DNA of 64,000 bases from positions 596,001 through 660,000 of the forward strand of contig JANEZZ010000986.1 of the NCBI GenBank assembly GCA_026122225.1, read 5' to 3'. This DNA is from Heloderma charlesbogerti. Taxonomy: Eukaryota; Chordata; Lepidosauria; Squamata; Helodermatidae. Shown here one piece after another: positions 34,117 through 45,155 of the stretch (positions within the stretch are counted from its first letter, which is position 1; every line of letters starts with the position of its first letter). The notes beneath the pieces are model-generated. The model ran no database searches, was not told the DNA's origin, and was given only the letters and a program-made list of their open reading frames with translations. Position numbers and translations under genes: made by a program.

Positions 34117-34400
34117 TCATAGGTGCACAACCTGTGGCCTCAGGGGCCACATGTAGCCCCCAAGCCCTTAATTGTGGCTCCCAAGGGTGTTTCCCCTTGC
34201 TGCCACCAGATTTCCTTCTCTAGCGATCCTGATACAGATAATTCTTTCCTCATCAGAAAGAATGATCTGTATAAGGATCACTAGGGGTGAGAGTGGAAAA
34301 CGCTCCTCAGTCTCAGCGTTCCTCATACAGATCACTCCTTTCCTGCTGCTTATAGCAGTGAAGGAAGAGTGATCTATATTAGGATCACTGGGATGGGTGC
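34117..34400. mobile_element. hAT-like remnant with two hairpins
   Basis: Starts near TAGGTGCACAACCTGTGGCC, a hAT-like phrase. Two hairpins follow: one at about 34215-34282 (GATCCTGATACAGATAATTC against GAATGATCTGTATAAGGATC) and one at about 34322-34392 (CCTCATACAGATCACTC against GAGTGATCTATATTAGG). No flanking duplication was identified. Confidence 0.5.
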
Positions 34401-34539
34401 ATGTGTTCGTGGTCATGTTCATCCACTATATATGCCAAACACCCAAATACTCTCTCCCTCCCACACATAGGCTACCACAATGACCAGAAAAAGCAACCCA
34501 CAACAGTCAGGCCATAACTAATGTGCAAATGCCTGGGAA

Positions 34540-35364
34540 AGTAAATATGTCTTTGCCTGTTGCTGCAAAGACGACAGTGTTGGCACCAGGTGAACTTCTT
34601 TGGGGAGAGTGTTTCATAAATGTGGGGCTACCAGAGAAAAGGCCAATTCCTGAACAGCCACACCCAGAGCTTCTCTTGGAGGGGGCATACAGAAAACACC
34701 CTCTGATGCCAATATCAGGGTCTCAGTTGGTTCATACAGGGAGATGGGGTCTTTGAGGTACTGGGGTCCCAAGCCATGCTGGGCTTTATAGGTTAAAACC
34801 AGCAGGTTGAATTTGGCATGGAAACAAATTGACAACCAGTGTAGGTGAACCAGGTCTGGACTTGTATGTTCAAAACACCTTGTTCCTGTCAACAGCCTGG
34901 CCGCTGAGTATTACCTGTGGTTTTTTAATTGTCTTCAAAACATACAATGCATTGCAGTAATCTAACCTAGAGCTGCCAGAGCTTAGACCACTAATGCCGG
35001 GCTATCTCCATCACAGCTGGGCTACCAGTCAAAACTCTTAGGAGGCACTCCACGCGTCATGGAGGCCACCTGAGCCTCCAGTGACCATGGTGGATCCAGG
35101 AGTACCCACACGTTCTACACCTGCTCTTTCAGGAAGAATCTGACCTCATCCAGAACCAGTTGCCTTCTCCTGATCCAGACAGAGGAACCACCTACCAACA
35201 TAGCCTTTGTCTTGTTTGGATTTAGCTGCAGTTAATGGGTTCTCATCCAGTCCATTACTGAAACTAGAGACTGGTTCAGCACATCCACTGTCACACCTAC
35301 TTGAGATGAAAAGCAGAAGTAGAGTTGTGTGTCATCAGCATACTGACAACTCCCCATTACCAAC
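34540..35364 (-). mobile_element. L2-type LINE, 3' region, second copy
   Basis: Reverse-complemented L2 with the same landmarks as 954-1700: GGGCTTTATAGGTTAAAACC (34781), CATTGCAGTAATCTAACC (34950) and GCAGTTAATGGGTTCTCATCCAG (35228, coding). The complement of GTGTCATCAGCATACTGACA at 35328 encodes the QYADDT motif. It is interrupted at 35364 by a small hAT. Confidence 0.8.
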
Positions 35365-35739
35365 TAGGTATGGGGAGAAATTAATTCAGTTCACACTTTA
35401 ATGTGAATTTACCTAATTTCACACTTTTGAACCACTATGTGACTGGAAACTCTGTTCTGTTTCAAAATTGACAGTTCTCTGAATTTTGCAATGGAAGTCA
35501 AAATGCATTCAAAAATGCATATATGAGGGGAAATAACATTAACATGCATTGTATTTGGAAAATTGTTTGCAAAAGAAAGAGCATATTGGGCAAAAATGCA
35601 TATATTAAGAGAAATATGCACAAAAATGCTTATTAATTTTCATGCAAACTTTAAAACGCACCACCCTCCAGAAAAAAAATCTCCAGAAAGGATCGGAATC
35701 ACTGCAAAGCAGTGCCCCCAATATCAAATTCAGACTACC
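35365..35739. mobile_element. probable Ac-like hAT relative inside L2
   Basis: Starts TAGGTATGGGGAGAAATT immediately after the L2 YADD region. L2-like coding resumes after about 35740. The interior has ATGCATATATGAGGGG- and GCATATATTAAGAG-type inverted blocks. The flanks TTACCAAC and TCTACAAC agree at only 5 of 8, so the right boundary is uncertain. Confidence 0.45.
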
Positions 35740-35929
35740 TCTACAACAGGGTATCACGATAATTGGGACTGAATACAGCTGGGAGATCAAGGAGTATCAA
35801 CAGGGACATACGTCTCTCCCAAAATAGGTCACCATGCTGGGTGACCAAGGTGTCTATGTAGCAAAACTAGGCCTGAACTCCAACTGAAATGGATCCTGAA
35901 AATCAGTCTAATCCAACAGTGCCTGAATC
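35740..35929 (-). mobile_element. L2-type LINE, RT palm fragment
   Basis: The minus-strand translation gives RMSLLILLDLPAVFSPNY (motif A region, where the family has LLVLLDLSAAFDTV) preceded by a segment resembling DPFQSGFRPGFGT (here DPFQLEFRPSFAT). The catalytic Asp of motif A is lost (VFS for AFD). Confidence 0.7.
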
Positions 35930-36455
35930 TATGGATGGGTGAACACATCAAAGTCTGGGCCAGTGGTGGTGGGGGTCTGCCATGGGGAAATCTGGGCCCC
36001 TTGAGCTCACTGGATTGCTCCAGAGCCGTGTGCGCACCTGCCAGATTTTGTGGGGTGTCTTTCTCTTTAAAAAAGGCATGGTTGGCTGCCATTCATGGAC
36101 CTTGGGAAAATCACGGCTGTAATCTGTGCATTTTATGCCATTTGCAGCTGTAAAGCACTTATATCTACGTAAACTGCAGCCATAAAAGTGCTTTTACCAC
36201 TGCAATGTATGTAGATGTAAGTGCTTTATGGCTGTAAATGGCATAAAATGCGCAATTTATGGTTGTGATTTTCCCAAGGTCCACGAATGGTGGCCACCAT
36301 TTGCAGACCTTGCCTTTTTAAAATCTGGAAGCCATCCTGCCCGGAGGCCAGCAGAAGTGGACATAAGGGGAGTTGGTCTGCTGCAGACTCTGCAGGTCAG
36401 ATTCTTAGGAATCTGGCCTTATTTGAGTCCACAGAGGATTTCTTCAGCATCCCTA
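35930..36455 (-). mobile_element. Ac-like hAT with one large palindrome (early relative)
   Basis: A 526-bp element starting TATGGATGGGTGAACAC and ending TCTTCAGCATCCCTA. Flanks CCTGAATC and CCTGGATC agree at 7 of 8, and the L2 reading resumes on both sides. It contains one imperfect palindrome of about 225 bp (36074-36298). Its arms include CCATTCATGGACCTTGGGAA, GCATTTTATGCCATTTGCAG and ATCTACGTAAAC. The ATTTGCAG and TACGTAAA motifs recall P2 and P1 of the array elements, so this may resemble the ancestor. Shares a GTCTGCTGCAGA(A/C)TCTGCAGGT block with 45779-46178. Confidence 0.8.
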
Positions 36456-36621
36456 CCTGGATCTGGTCAGTGATCACCTGCTCAAGTACATTGCCCAGGA
36501 AAGGGACCTGCACAACTGGTTTAAAATTATCCAGATCTTCCAGATCCATGGAGGACCTCTTAAGAAATGGTTTTATCACTGCCTGGGTGATAAAACCATC
36601 TTGCAGGCAGTCTGGGACCAT
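36456..36621 (-). mobile_element. L2-type LINE, RT fingers fragment
   Basis: The minus-strand frame reads VIKPFLKRSSMDLEDLDNFK, PVVQVPFLGNVLEQVITDQI, matching the L2 pattern LLKKPSLDPxxLxNFRPVSxLPFLGKVxE. With 34540-36455 this forms one old L2 copy split by two hAT insertions. Confidence 0.8.
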
Positions 36622-37226
36622 TCCCTTTCATAAAGAGGCATTTTTCATTTCTCTGGCCTAACTGGCTGTCCCTTCTCTGCTAGATTTCACTAGGTACCAC
36701 CAGGCAAGGATCGTGCAGGTGGTTGCGCATACCCCTTCAAGCATCTTGTCCACATCCTTGAGCCATACTAACTCAAACTTATCCAATAAAGCTGGACCAG
36801 ACAGTGCTCTGGACACTTCTTGGGACTGAACTGCTAAAACACTGAAGTCGAGGTCTCAACATATGCAAGTGATTTTAACCTCAAAATGCCTAGTTAATAA
36901 AGCACAGTGGGTGAGTGTTGAACCACCTTGGGCCAGTGTGTGATAGGCCCAAACCTGCAATGGAGGCAGCGAAGTAATGCATTTTTCATGCCTTCACCAC
37001 CACTAAGTAGGCTCAGTGATGTGTCCACGGTAGTGTTTGATTGCATTCATCAGGAGTTTTTCTCCAGTTGTGTTCTCCCGGAGTCCCAGCTTGTTTCATC
37101 ACCATAAAGTCTGGAGTACACTATGGAACCATCTGGACACTGGAAATGAGAGGTTCTTTTCTCTCATTCATTTCTTCAGTCTACAATAGGCAGTCAACCA
37201 AGCAGCCCAGCTTCCTGAGGCTAGGG
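36622..37226. other. unassigned
   Basis: May contain more decayed L2, but no motif is legible; no gene seen. Confidence 0.35.
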
Positions 37227-38208
37227 TAGGGATGGCGGAGAATTCCGCCACGGATCTCGGTGAGGCTGGATGCCAGTGCATTTGGCCCCCCAAAATCCAT
37301 GGTGGAATGGCCTGCCACCCCCCCACCCCCCACAGGTCCCCCCAGGGACAAGACTTACCTGGGGCAGATGTTCTGGACGGCGGCAGCTCCAGCGGCAGCT
37401 TCGGCGGCGGCGGCTGGTCTTCTGACCGGCTGCTGCCGCCGCCGCCATTTGCAGTCTCGTCTTTTTTTTTTTTTTTACATAGACATGATAGGCTATGTAA
37501 AGACTTACGTAGCCTATCACGTCTGGGTTAAAAAAAAAACACGTACGCAAATGGCAGCGGCTATGGCAGCCACCATTTGTGTTCCTTATTTTTCGCCGTC
37601 TTAATCTACGTAAATATTTACGTAGACTATTATGGCAAAAATAAAGGGGAATGCAAATAGCGTAACGGGTGCTATTTGCGTTCCTTTTTGATTCGTTGTC
37701 TTAGTCTACATAAATATTTACGTTACGTAGACTATTATGGTGAAAATAAAGGGGAACGCAAATAGCGTAGAGGGCGCTATTTGTGTTCCTTTTTGATTCG
37801 CTGTTTTAGCCTACATAAATATTTAAGATGGCCAAAAATAAGGAACGCAAATGGCGGCTGCTGTAGCCACCGCCATTTGCGTACAATTTTTTTTTTTTAA
37901 CCCAGATGTGATAGGCTACGTAAGTCTTTATGTAGCCTATCATGGTTGAAAACAGGGACGCAAATGGCGGCGGCTACGGCAGTCACCATTTGCGTCCCTG
38001 CTACCCAGCGGCTGGCTGTCCGGCTGCTGGCAGAGTCAGCTGGCGGCTCCGCGGAATCCCTGTGGAGCAGAGCTGGCCGGGCAGGACTCCGGAGGGAGGG
38101 ACGGAGCGCCTCCCCTCTGACGAGGATTCCGAGGAGAGGGATGGAGCGCCTCCCCCCACCACCGCAAAGCAGATCCACGAAACGGTAAGTAACTTTCGTA
38201 CATCCCTA
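37227..38208 (+). mobile_element. Palindrome-array hAT element, copy E
   Basis: The longest complete copy (982 bp), starting TAGGGATGGCGGAGAATTCC and ending ACTTTCGTACATCCCTA. Flanks GGCTAGGG and GGCTAGGA agree at 7 of 8. The first and last P1 (about 37503 and 37927) are of the TAGGCTACGTAA type. The middle ones (37617, 37718, degraded 37818) are of the TAGTCTACGTAA type with AAAATAAAGGGGAA linkers. A unit of about 103 bp is tandemly repeated in the centre. The outer parts mirror each other, with CTGGGTTAAAAAAAAA on one side and its complement on the other. A small TTACG duplication disturbs the second central P1. CGGTAAGTAACTTTCG at the right and ACTTACCTGG near 37350 are outward-facing donor-like sites. 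Confidence 0.9.
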
Positions 38209-38211
38209 GGC

Positions 38212-38642
38212 TAGGAATGTATGGGAAACTTGTTTCGGTTCATTTTTGACCAGAATTTTTGCTGTTTGCACCTCCTGGAAATGAACATGGACCTGAACAC
38301 AATCTATACATTTTTGAGCTTGCAATGCAATGCATGTAACAAAAAAATGCATTTGAAAAGTGCCTACATCTGAAAAATGTACATTAAAAAGACATAATTT
38401 TGAAAAAAAAAATGCACACAAACATGCTTTTATTGATGGGGAAATGCATATATTTTAAAATGCACAAAACTGATATGTACATTTGGGTTAATGAACATGA
38501 AAATATGCATGAATGTTCATGCAAAAAGAAAAAGAAACCCCCCAATGCTTGCAATCTGATATAGACATGAGTCAGAATGAGCTTTGAAGTGGAATTCAGA
38601 GAATCTTGATGAACTTGAGTTTGGTTGATTCCCACATCTCTA
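38212..38642. mobile_element. possible old hAT relative
   Basis: TAGGAATGTATGGGAAACTTG resembles the right end of the family in reverse, and GATTCCCACATCTCTA resembles the other end. The interior is rich in AATGCAT-type blocks as in other relatives. No matching flanks, so tentative. Copy E inserted at its left edge. Confidence 0.35.
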
Positions 38643-39176
38643 GTTCAAGATGGTCATAGTGTATGAAGGAATAGTCATTAAAGTGGGCGTATTTTCATGA
38701 CAGTTTCCATGACATTGATTGGAGGACAGCATATGTGTATATTTCATTTTCAAGGTATCCACTTTCACAACTGAACAATGTGCATTACAAGTTTGCATGC
38801 CCCTGAGTAAGCCACTTTTGATCCAATCAATAACACATGCACAACCACACATGTTGAAGTGATTATATGGCTACCCAAGGGCATGGTAGCTATTGAACAA
38901 CATGTCCTACTGTGGTTGAAGGACACTTCTGAGGTATTTGCACCCTCAGAAATATAAGAACCTGCTCTACTGAGCAGACCAAAAAATATGTGTGATCTTT
39001 TTTGATGAGAGTGACCCTCATCACCAAATGAATACTTTCCTTTAAAAAGTTCCAATTCTTCCGGGACATGATGCTCAAGTATACTTGAGTTTAGGAAAGT
39101 GTGGATTTTCCTTCATTAGTTTCAACCTATTACCCAGTAGACGATAAAACAAACTTAGCTTATTTATTTATAATAA
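38643..39176. other. unassigned
   Basis: No gene or repeat recognised. Confidence 0.35.
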
Positions 39177-39308
39177 CGTTTTCCAACCTGGTGCCCTCCT
39201 AGTGTTTTGGATTTCAACTCCCATCAGCTCTAAGCAGCATAGCTAATGGCAAGAGATGATGGGACTTGTAGTCCAAAACTCTGGAGAGCACCAGGTTGGG
39301 GAAAGCCA
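39177..39308. mobile_element. palindromic MITE (CCAACCTGGTGCCCTCC type)
   Basis: The left arm TTTTCCAACCTGGTGCCCTC (39179) pairs with the complement of GAGAGCACCAGGTTGGGGAAA (ending about 39303). The inner arms CAACTCCCATCA and GATGATGGGACTTGTAG continue the stem. A typical short foldback DNA element of reptile genomes; superfamily not shown by the flanks. Confidence 0.75.
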
Positions 39309-39819
39309 ATTTAAAACATTTATACCCCATCTTTCTGCTGCAAGATCTTCAGGACTGGGCCTAAACAGCTTATAACCCACCAGCCAAGAATTGTGGGCTG
39401 TCATGTGCTTGACAGTCTTGTTTTTGACATCTAGAGCAAATAGCAAAAAAAAGAAGGTGGGCCGCCTTATGTGGCTAGTGGGTTTTATTCAGTTTGGTAG
39501 GACACAGGTTTTTAAGGCTTCAAACTCTTGAGTCACAAAATTCTTATACCACAGTAGGTTCCTGAGTGAAGTCAATTGATGCCAAAGTGGAGCTGGTGGG
39601 TCAAAAAGTGGGACCTCAGAGGTTTAATGAGTGGAGCCCTGCAAGTCAGGAACTGGAGCAGGTGTATGTCATGTGCTTACAAGTCCCATGCCCTCCAAGC
39701 AATACTATCTAGATATCATATCAGACTACCATCAGTCAACACAATCCAGATGACAAGGTTGTCATGTGCAAAGCAAGAACCAGAAGGGAATGCAAAGCAG
39801 GAGCACATAAGGAGCCTCT
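39309..39819. other. unassigned
   Basis: No gene recognised. TTTATACCCCATCTTTCTGCTG near 39321 could be a fragment of a LINE/SINE tail. Confidence 0.35.
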
Positions 39820-40100
39820 TTGATTGACTCTGGCTGATTGTTTTAAAACTGTTTTAGGGTACAATCCTATGCATGTTTAGTCAGGGAAAGGTTTGCTGGC
39901 CGGGAATTGTAGGCTTTTTCTCTGTCTAAACATGCATAGGATTTCACCCTTAGATATGTTGTTTTTGGGTCTGCTGTTTGTTTTATGTCATTATGTGAAA
40001 TGTTTTATACTTTATATATATGTATTTTAACGGTTTTTAATTTTTGTAAACCACCCAGAGAGCTTCGGCTATGGGGCAGTATAGAAATATAAATGAATGA
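39820..40100 (+). mobile_element. L2-type LINE 3' tail split by a MITE
   Basis: Ends with TTTTTGTAAACCACCCAGAG, AGCTTCGGCTATGGGGCAG and AATATAAATGAATGA, the L2 3' terminus. The upstream part GATTGTTTTAAAACTGTTTT is separated by a MITE at 39855-39952. Confidence 0.65.
39855..39952. mobile_element. MITE with AATCCTATGCATG ends
   Basis: Ends GGGTACAATCCTATGCATG and CATGCATAGGATTTCACCC are complementary over about 25 bp with two mismatches, and TTA stands on both sides. A TTA duplication suggests PIF/Harbinger. The interior GGCCGGGAATTGTAGGC is unpaired. It interrupts an L2 tail. Confidence 0.6.
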
Positions 40101-42296
40101 AGATAACACAAGCTGATGCCAGCTGCACACTACACGTCAATTCACATGTATAACACACACTTAGGCAGTATATTTTTGCATAATTGCTGTGAAGGATTGT
40201 TGGACACACCCCAACAACCCTGCAAGGTAACAGGCCCAACTCAGCCACAAGTTCCTCCCAAATTACCCAGTAGCCTCCCTCCCAGGCCAATAGGCACTGT
40301 ATTAGGTACTGAATTTATACAGGACACACCACACCAGCTGGAAGTTGGATAAAAGTTTATTAGGGGAAAGGAACAAAGAGGAAGAGAAGAGGAGAGGTGG
40401 TAAGTTGTACAGGAAATTACAAGCAAGATTACAAGCTATAAATGCCAGTCACCTGGACACCCACTCCCAGGAGCAAAACCATAAAGCTAGTTAGTCTATC
40501 CTATACATACCAAAGTATGGGCCCCTCAGGATAGCCATTGAGCTGCGACACACCCTAGTACCTTCAGGGCCAAAGAAGAGACACCTGCTCCTTCTTTGCC
40601 CCCCCACCCCATTTTATTGCCCAGCCCTAGCAACTCAAGGCAGATTTGAAACACCTAGTCATAGCCCAGTCTCAGGACACTCCACTCCACCCTCCAAGGA
40701 GGCTGGATCTTCCCACCAGACACAGCTGCTATCACTTTCCCAATTAGCAGGAACGGAGCGTGGCCTTGAGCTGCCAGGCTGAGAAATGGCCAAATAACAA
40801 TCAGCTTGCAGGTGGCTACTTTGTATGTGACAACCCTATCAGCCATCATGGCTTCTACTACCCTCATTCTTGACAATAGTGCTTTTGAAGACATTATAGA
40901 AAACATTTATGCATTTTAAAGATGGGAGAACTTGAGACTGTCTTGAAACCACAGCAGACGGAACAAAGCAGATAGCTGAAGAAAATGAGCCAAGCCACTG
41001 AATACAGGTCAAGTCACACTAATGCAATATATGATCAAAGAATTAAACATTTAGAAAACCCATTCAGCATTCCTCCACTCACTTTCTAATACCTTATTAA
41101 TACATATGAAACATCCTCTCTCACTCTCTAAAACAAATACAGACACAATACTTCAGACTCTCCCCCCCACACACTCACACGCTCCGCAAACAATGAGCGA
41201 GTGAAGCAGCTAACCAACCAGGCTGTTTCTCATTGCCACTTTCAGTGGAGAGGTCTAGGTCCAAAGACTACAGGGCGACAATTTGAATGGGCTACATGCA
41301 CAGAACATACTGGGTGAACAATGCACACAAAAGCAAAATAAAATAAAAATGTTTAAAGAAAGAAAACTGGAGAGGGGCAAGAACAACTAGTTATCTTTCC
41401 CATTCTGGAAACAGGGGCAGACTCCCCTAAACTTTTCGCCCAGTTGTTTTTGGTCATCTAAAAACACTACTCTACAGGTTGTGCAGGCACGCTTTAAAAA
41501 CAGCAGGGCTTATCCATGATTTCCGAACTGCCACATGACCTCTTGAGTTTCCTCAAGCAAATTTTATGAGGAGCTTTGTCGAAGACTTTGGCTCTTCCAT
41601 TTGTGGCTTGAAAACTTTGTTGCTCTTTCAGTTTGAGTTGATTGCTTCAGAAAGGGATGGTTTGTTTTTGGAGGAGCGCCGTAGAGTTCAGAAAGTTCCC
41701 TCAGCATAGCTAGCTGCAGTGCCTTAATTTTGTGGTGATGGTGGTGAGCCAGATAATACCTCTTGAAGACATTTACTGCATTCTTACAAATTACTCATGT
41801 TTCAGGAAGCTTGCTTCTAGCTTTTACTTTTTTTCCATTTTGTGTAATAAAAAGTCCTGTAATGCTTCTCCACCCTGGTTTTCTTAGACAAAGAACCAGG
41901 CCCTAGCTGAAAGAAAAAACCCTGACCCAGGCTGCAGCAGCTGCAAGAGGAAACACTGAATAATTTTATGTAGGATCCTTTTTATGTGTCACCTATTTAG
42001 GCTCTGCTGTTTGCAAATGTACTTTAATCGTTTCCTTCTTTGCAAGGGTAAGCATGACGACATACATTATATTTATATGTGAATTTTCCTTTGAACCCCT
42101 CAAGGTTGTGAGCCAACCATAGTATCCTGAGGCAAACTCTTTGTTTTATTATGGTATATAGGAGACTCTGTTGTTCTCAATGAAGCCAAGCATGCTCTGT
42201 TTTCATTGTTGCCTGTTGTTTGCAGTGTAGACTAGTTACACACCAGAGCTACCCACTCTGCATTAGGTTAAGTAGGAACTTCTCAGGCTGAGGATG
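40101..42296. other. unassigned
   Basis: No gene recognised. A segment 40188-40832 begins TGTGAAGG and ends TGTGACA, with AATAAA on the minus strand near 40357, which might be an LTR, but the flanks do not match. From 40900 to 42290 the sequence looks single-copy; AATAAA occurs near 41847 without an associated frame. Confidence 0.35.
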
Positions 42297-42590
42297 GGAA
42301 TACCAGCAAGGAGAAGTGGCATCAACAGCTTTCCATGTTTTAGTGGCAACAGGCCATGTCCACCCTCAGGGTTTGAATCAAGGAGAAGTGGCATCAACAG
42401 CTGGGGGTTGAATCAAGGAGAAGGGTTTGAATCAAGGAGAAGTGGCATCAAGGGTTTTGAATCAAGGATTTTGAATCAAGGAGAAGTGGCATCAAGGTTT
42501 TGAAATCAAGGGTTTTGGATCAAGGAGAAGTGACATCAACAGCTTTCCATGTTTTAGTGGTAACAGGCCATGTCCACCCTCAGGGTTTTC
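42297..42590 (+). repeat. complex minisatellite
   Basis: Built on the unit AATCAAGGAGAAGTGGCATC, repeated with partial deletions (GAATCAAGGAGAAGGG, AATCAAGGATTTTG). A longer unit of about 75 bp containing AACAGCTTTCCATGTTTTAG and CAACAGGCCATGTCCACCCT stands at both ends (about 42305-42375 and 42520-42590), with the shortened units between. This suggests expansion inside a duplicated 75-bp frame. Confidence 0.85.
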
Positions 42591-44328
42591 CAAAATGTAA
42601 GATGCATCAGCACTTGAAACGCTGGAAGTAAAGCATGAGATACAAGTCCCACATACCTCAGGCTGGAATGGAAGTGGTACAGGAAGAAAATAGACATAGA
42701 ACCTGGGGCCCTGGTGTAGCATTATGTGTAAGGAGCAGGTCAGAGAAATGAAACTGCGGGGGGAAGATTAAGTACATTCAGAAATGGGATGCAATTCTAT
42801 ATGTTTCGCTGATTTGCACATCCCTACCTTGAAAACATCAGGAGGGAGGGGGCTGTCATCTGAATCTCCCTGTTCTGATCAGTTTCATGTTCAATGTTGA
42901 TGGCAGAGAAACTATCCCAGAGCTGAGGTTACTAGACCAAAGCAGAACCTACGGCAACAAAACTTTGTATCTTTATGTTCTGTACATTCATTAGGAATAT
43001 GTGAGCTTTGGTGTAAGGGGGATGACCATACTTTCCATACGTGTTAGATATCCATACTAGGTCATGTAGTTGTAAAACCAGCTATGGCTACTATTATTGT
43101 GTACCAAAGGCCACTTTGCAGAAGAGGGCCCAGCTCTGAGCCCCTATTTATTTAATCCAGGGACAGGCAAAAGATAAAGCAGGATCTACTGGTAGATCTC
43201 TAGGTGATTTGCAGTGGTCTGGCAAAGGCTTCCATCTCCCAATGGTTTAACCACCACAACAACAAAATACACCTTTTCCCTTCTAAATTAGGCTGCTGAA
43301 AGCAAGTAAACCTGGGGGAAAACAGGAATAGATTTGTCTGTAAAAGGATTTGCATGTGCTAGGTCCAGTTCTGGTACTGAAAACAAATTCCTGGGCTGAG
43401 CATCTTCTCAGAGGGACCTTGTTCTGCAATTCTACATCTGCCTTCTTGGGCCACTATTTTGCACCTGGCTCTCGTTGGTGGACCTTGGCACTTAGGTGAA
43501 AAATAAAATAGATCCCATAAGCCTAAAGTCTGCCTGTGCCTAATTTAACACACCAAGGAGGATTTAAAATTAACTTCCAGTTTGCTAGGCCTAATCCCTA
43601 GTAAAATAGTACTTCCAGATATAGGGGGATTGGAGTTACATCATGTCCAGGGAAATACTCTTTGCATATGGCAGGCAGTACTCTGTCTAAAATAGGAAGA
43701 AGCTAGTCAATAGCATACTAATATTCACATACATTTCTGCTGCTTACTGCTCTAGGAATGTGGTAGAAGGGGAGGCATGTGTAGTTTACAGAAACAGAAT
43801 GTATTCCAGATGTTAACCATGCAACCAAGATTTGTATATACAGAAAGTGTTTTCCCATTGCCTATATTTAATTTCCACATGAAAATGGGGGCTTTCTAAA
43901 AGCATTTTCCCACATGTGCCAGCATAAATCAGATGTTTTTCATCAAGAATCACATGTCTAGAAAATGAGCTCCACCCACACAGGCTTGCATTCATTTATA
44001 AATGTTTATTTGTTAAGGTGGAAAGAAGCACTAGAATTGTGTTAGCTCAGGCGGTTCCTCCACCTTTAACTCAGGCTCACTCATACAACAGAAAGAATAC
44101 GCCTGCTTTGGCAGGATGGCAGCTATTGCATGTGCTTTATGTTCTGCAAGGCTAGTTACTGGCTTGACTGGATTTTTGTGAAGATAAAACCTGTGTGGTT
44201 AGATAAGGCTAAGAGTGGGGATGACCCAAATGAAGTCCTATGCGTGAGATAGTGGCAATGCTAGTGCACATTTCAGTATACATGGAGGCTCACATTCCTC
44301 TGTACATGATGAGTTTTTCTCCCTTTGT
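42591..44328. other. unassigned
   Basis: No gene recognised. TTTCGCTGATTTGCACATCCCTA ending at 42826 looks like a hAT end of the TAGGGATG group without a visible partner. The rest appears single-copy. Confidence 0.35.
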
Positions 44329-44339
44329 AGTTTAGTAAG

Positions 44340-44631
44340 GAAAGGAAAGTTTCCTCCTGTGCAAGCACCGAGTCATTACTGACCCCTAGAGAGACACTGC
44401 TTTTGCTGGTGTTTTCATGGCAGACTATAGCGGGGTGGTTTGCCATTGCTTTCCCCAGTCGTGACTACCTTTCCCCCAGCAAGCTGGGTACTCATTTTAC
44501 CGACCTCGGAAGGATGGAAGGCTGAGTCGACCTGAGCGGGCTACCCGAGACCCAGCTTCCGCTGGGATCGAATTCAGGTCATGGGGAGAGTTTCGGTTAC
44601 AATACTACCGCCTACCACTCTGCGCCACACG
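44340..44631 (-). mobile_element. tRNA-derived SINE with 11-bp duplication
   Basis: Reverse-oriented SINE. The complement of its right end reads GTGGCGCAGAGTGGTAGGCG (box A region) and GACCTGAATTCGATCCCAGC (box B region). The body contains the complement of GAGTACCCAGCTTGCTGGGG and CTTCCATCCTTCCGAGGTCG. The direct repeat AGTTTAGTAAG flanks it (44329-44339 and 44632-44642). Moderately diverged copy of an abundant squamate-type SINE; the family name is not asserted. Confidence 0.85.
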
Positions 44632-44705
44632 AGTTTAGTAAGCCGAGAAGCAAATAGCAGCACAACATGAGAGAGGCAGGCAAGTGCGTAGGCCTGAATC
44701 AGTGC

Positions 44706-45066
44706 TAGGGATGTCAGAGAAATCTGCAACAGACTCAAAATAAGTTTGTATTTCTATGGATCTATTTCAGAGTTTCTGCAGCAGACCAGCTTTTTCTGAG
44801 TCGCATGGATTCCATGAACTTGCATGCTGGTTTTTTACTTTAAGGGGTTATGAGCATCAGTGCAAGTGTAGATTAGCACTAATGCACAGTAGCACTAATG
44901 CGCACTTGCATTAATGTGCACTTGCACAAGTGGAATGAAATTCTTGGACAGCCCTAAAAAACCCCAACAACACCTGCTCCCATCACCGAGCAAACAATGG
45001 AACAAAAGATGCCTGACAATCTACAAAACACAGATGGAATGGGTTTAACAAAATCTGTACATCCCA
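44706..45066 (+). mobile_element. Ac-like hAT MITE (simple relative)
   Basis: Starts TAGGGATGTCAGAGAAATC, identical in its first 16 bases to the array elements' left end, and ends AAAATCTGTACATCCCA. Flanks ATCAGTGC and GTCAGTGC agree at 7 of 8. The interior has GCACTAATGCGCACTTGC-type inverted blocks (44875-44930) but no TACGTA arrays. Confidence 0.75.
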
Positions 45067-45155
45067 GTCAGTGCATAGCCAGATCCACAAGACTCTATGC
45101 CACAAAACTCTACTACTTGTGCTCCAATTTGTCCATCTGTGCTTTTTTATGCATG

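Noticed and set aside
38212..38642. Complete hAT relative beside copy E
   Set aside because: Both ends resemble the family, but the flanks (CCTGAGGC before copy E's insertion, and GTTCAAGA) do not match; kept only as a low-confidence feature.
40188..40832. Second solo LTR
   Set aside because: TG...CA ends and a minus-strand AATAAA are present, but the 5-bp flanks (ATTGC and ACCCT) do not match and no second copy is visible.
41840..41860. Polyadenylation signal of a host gene
   Set aside because: AATAAA occurs in AT-rich DNA without an upstream exon or coding frame; expected by chance.
44560..44631. Functional tRNA gene on the minus strand
   Set aside because: Only the promoter-like boxes are kept; the 11-bp duplication around 44340-44631 shows it is the head of a SINE.
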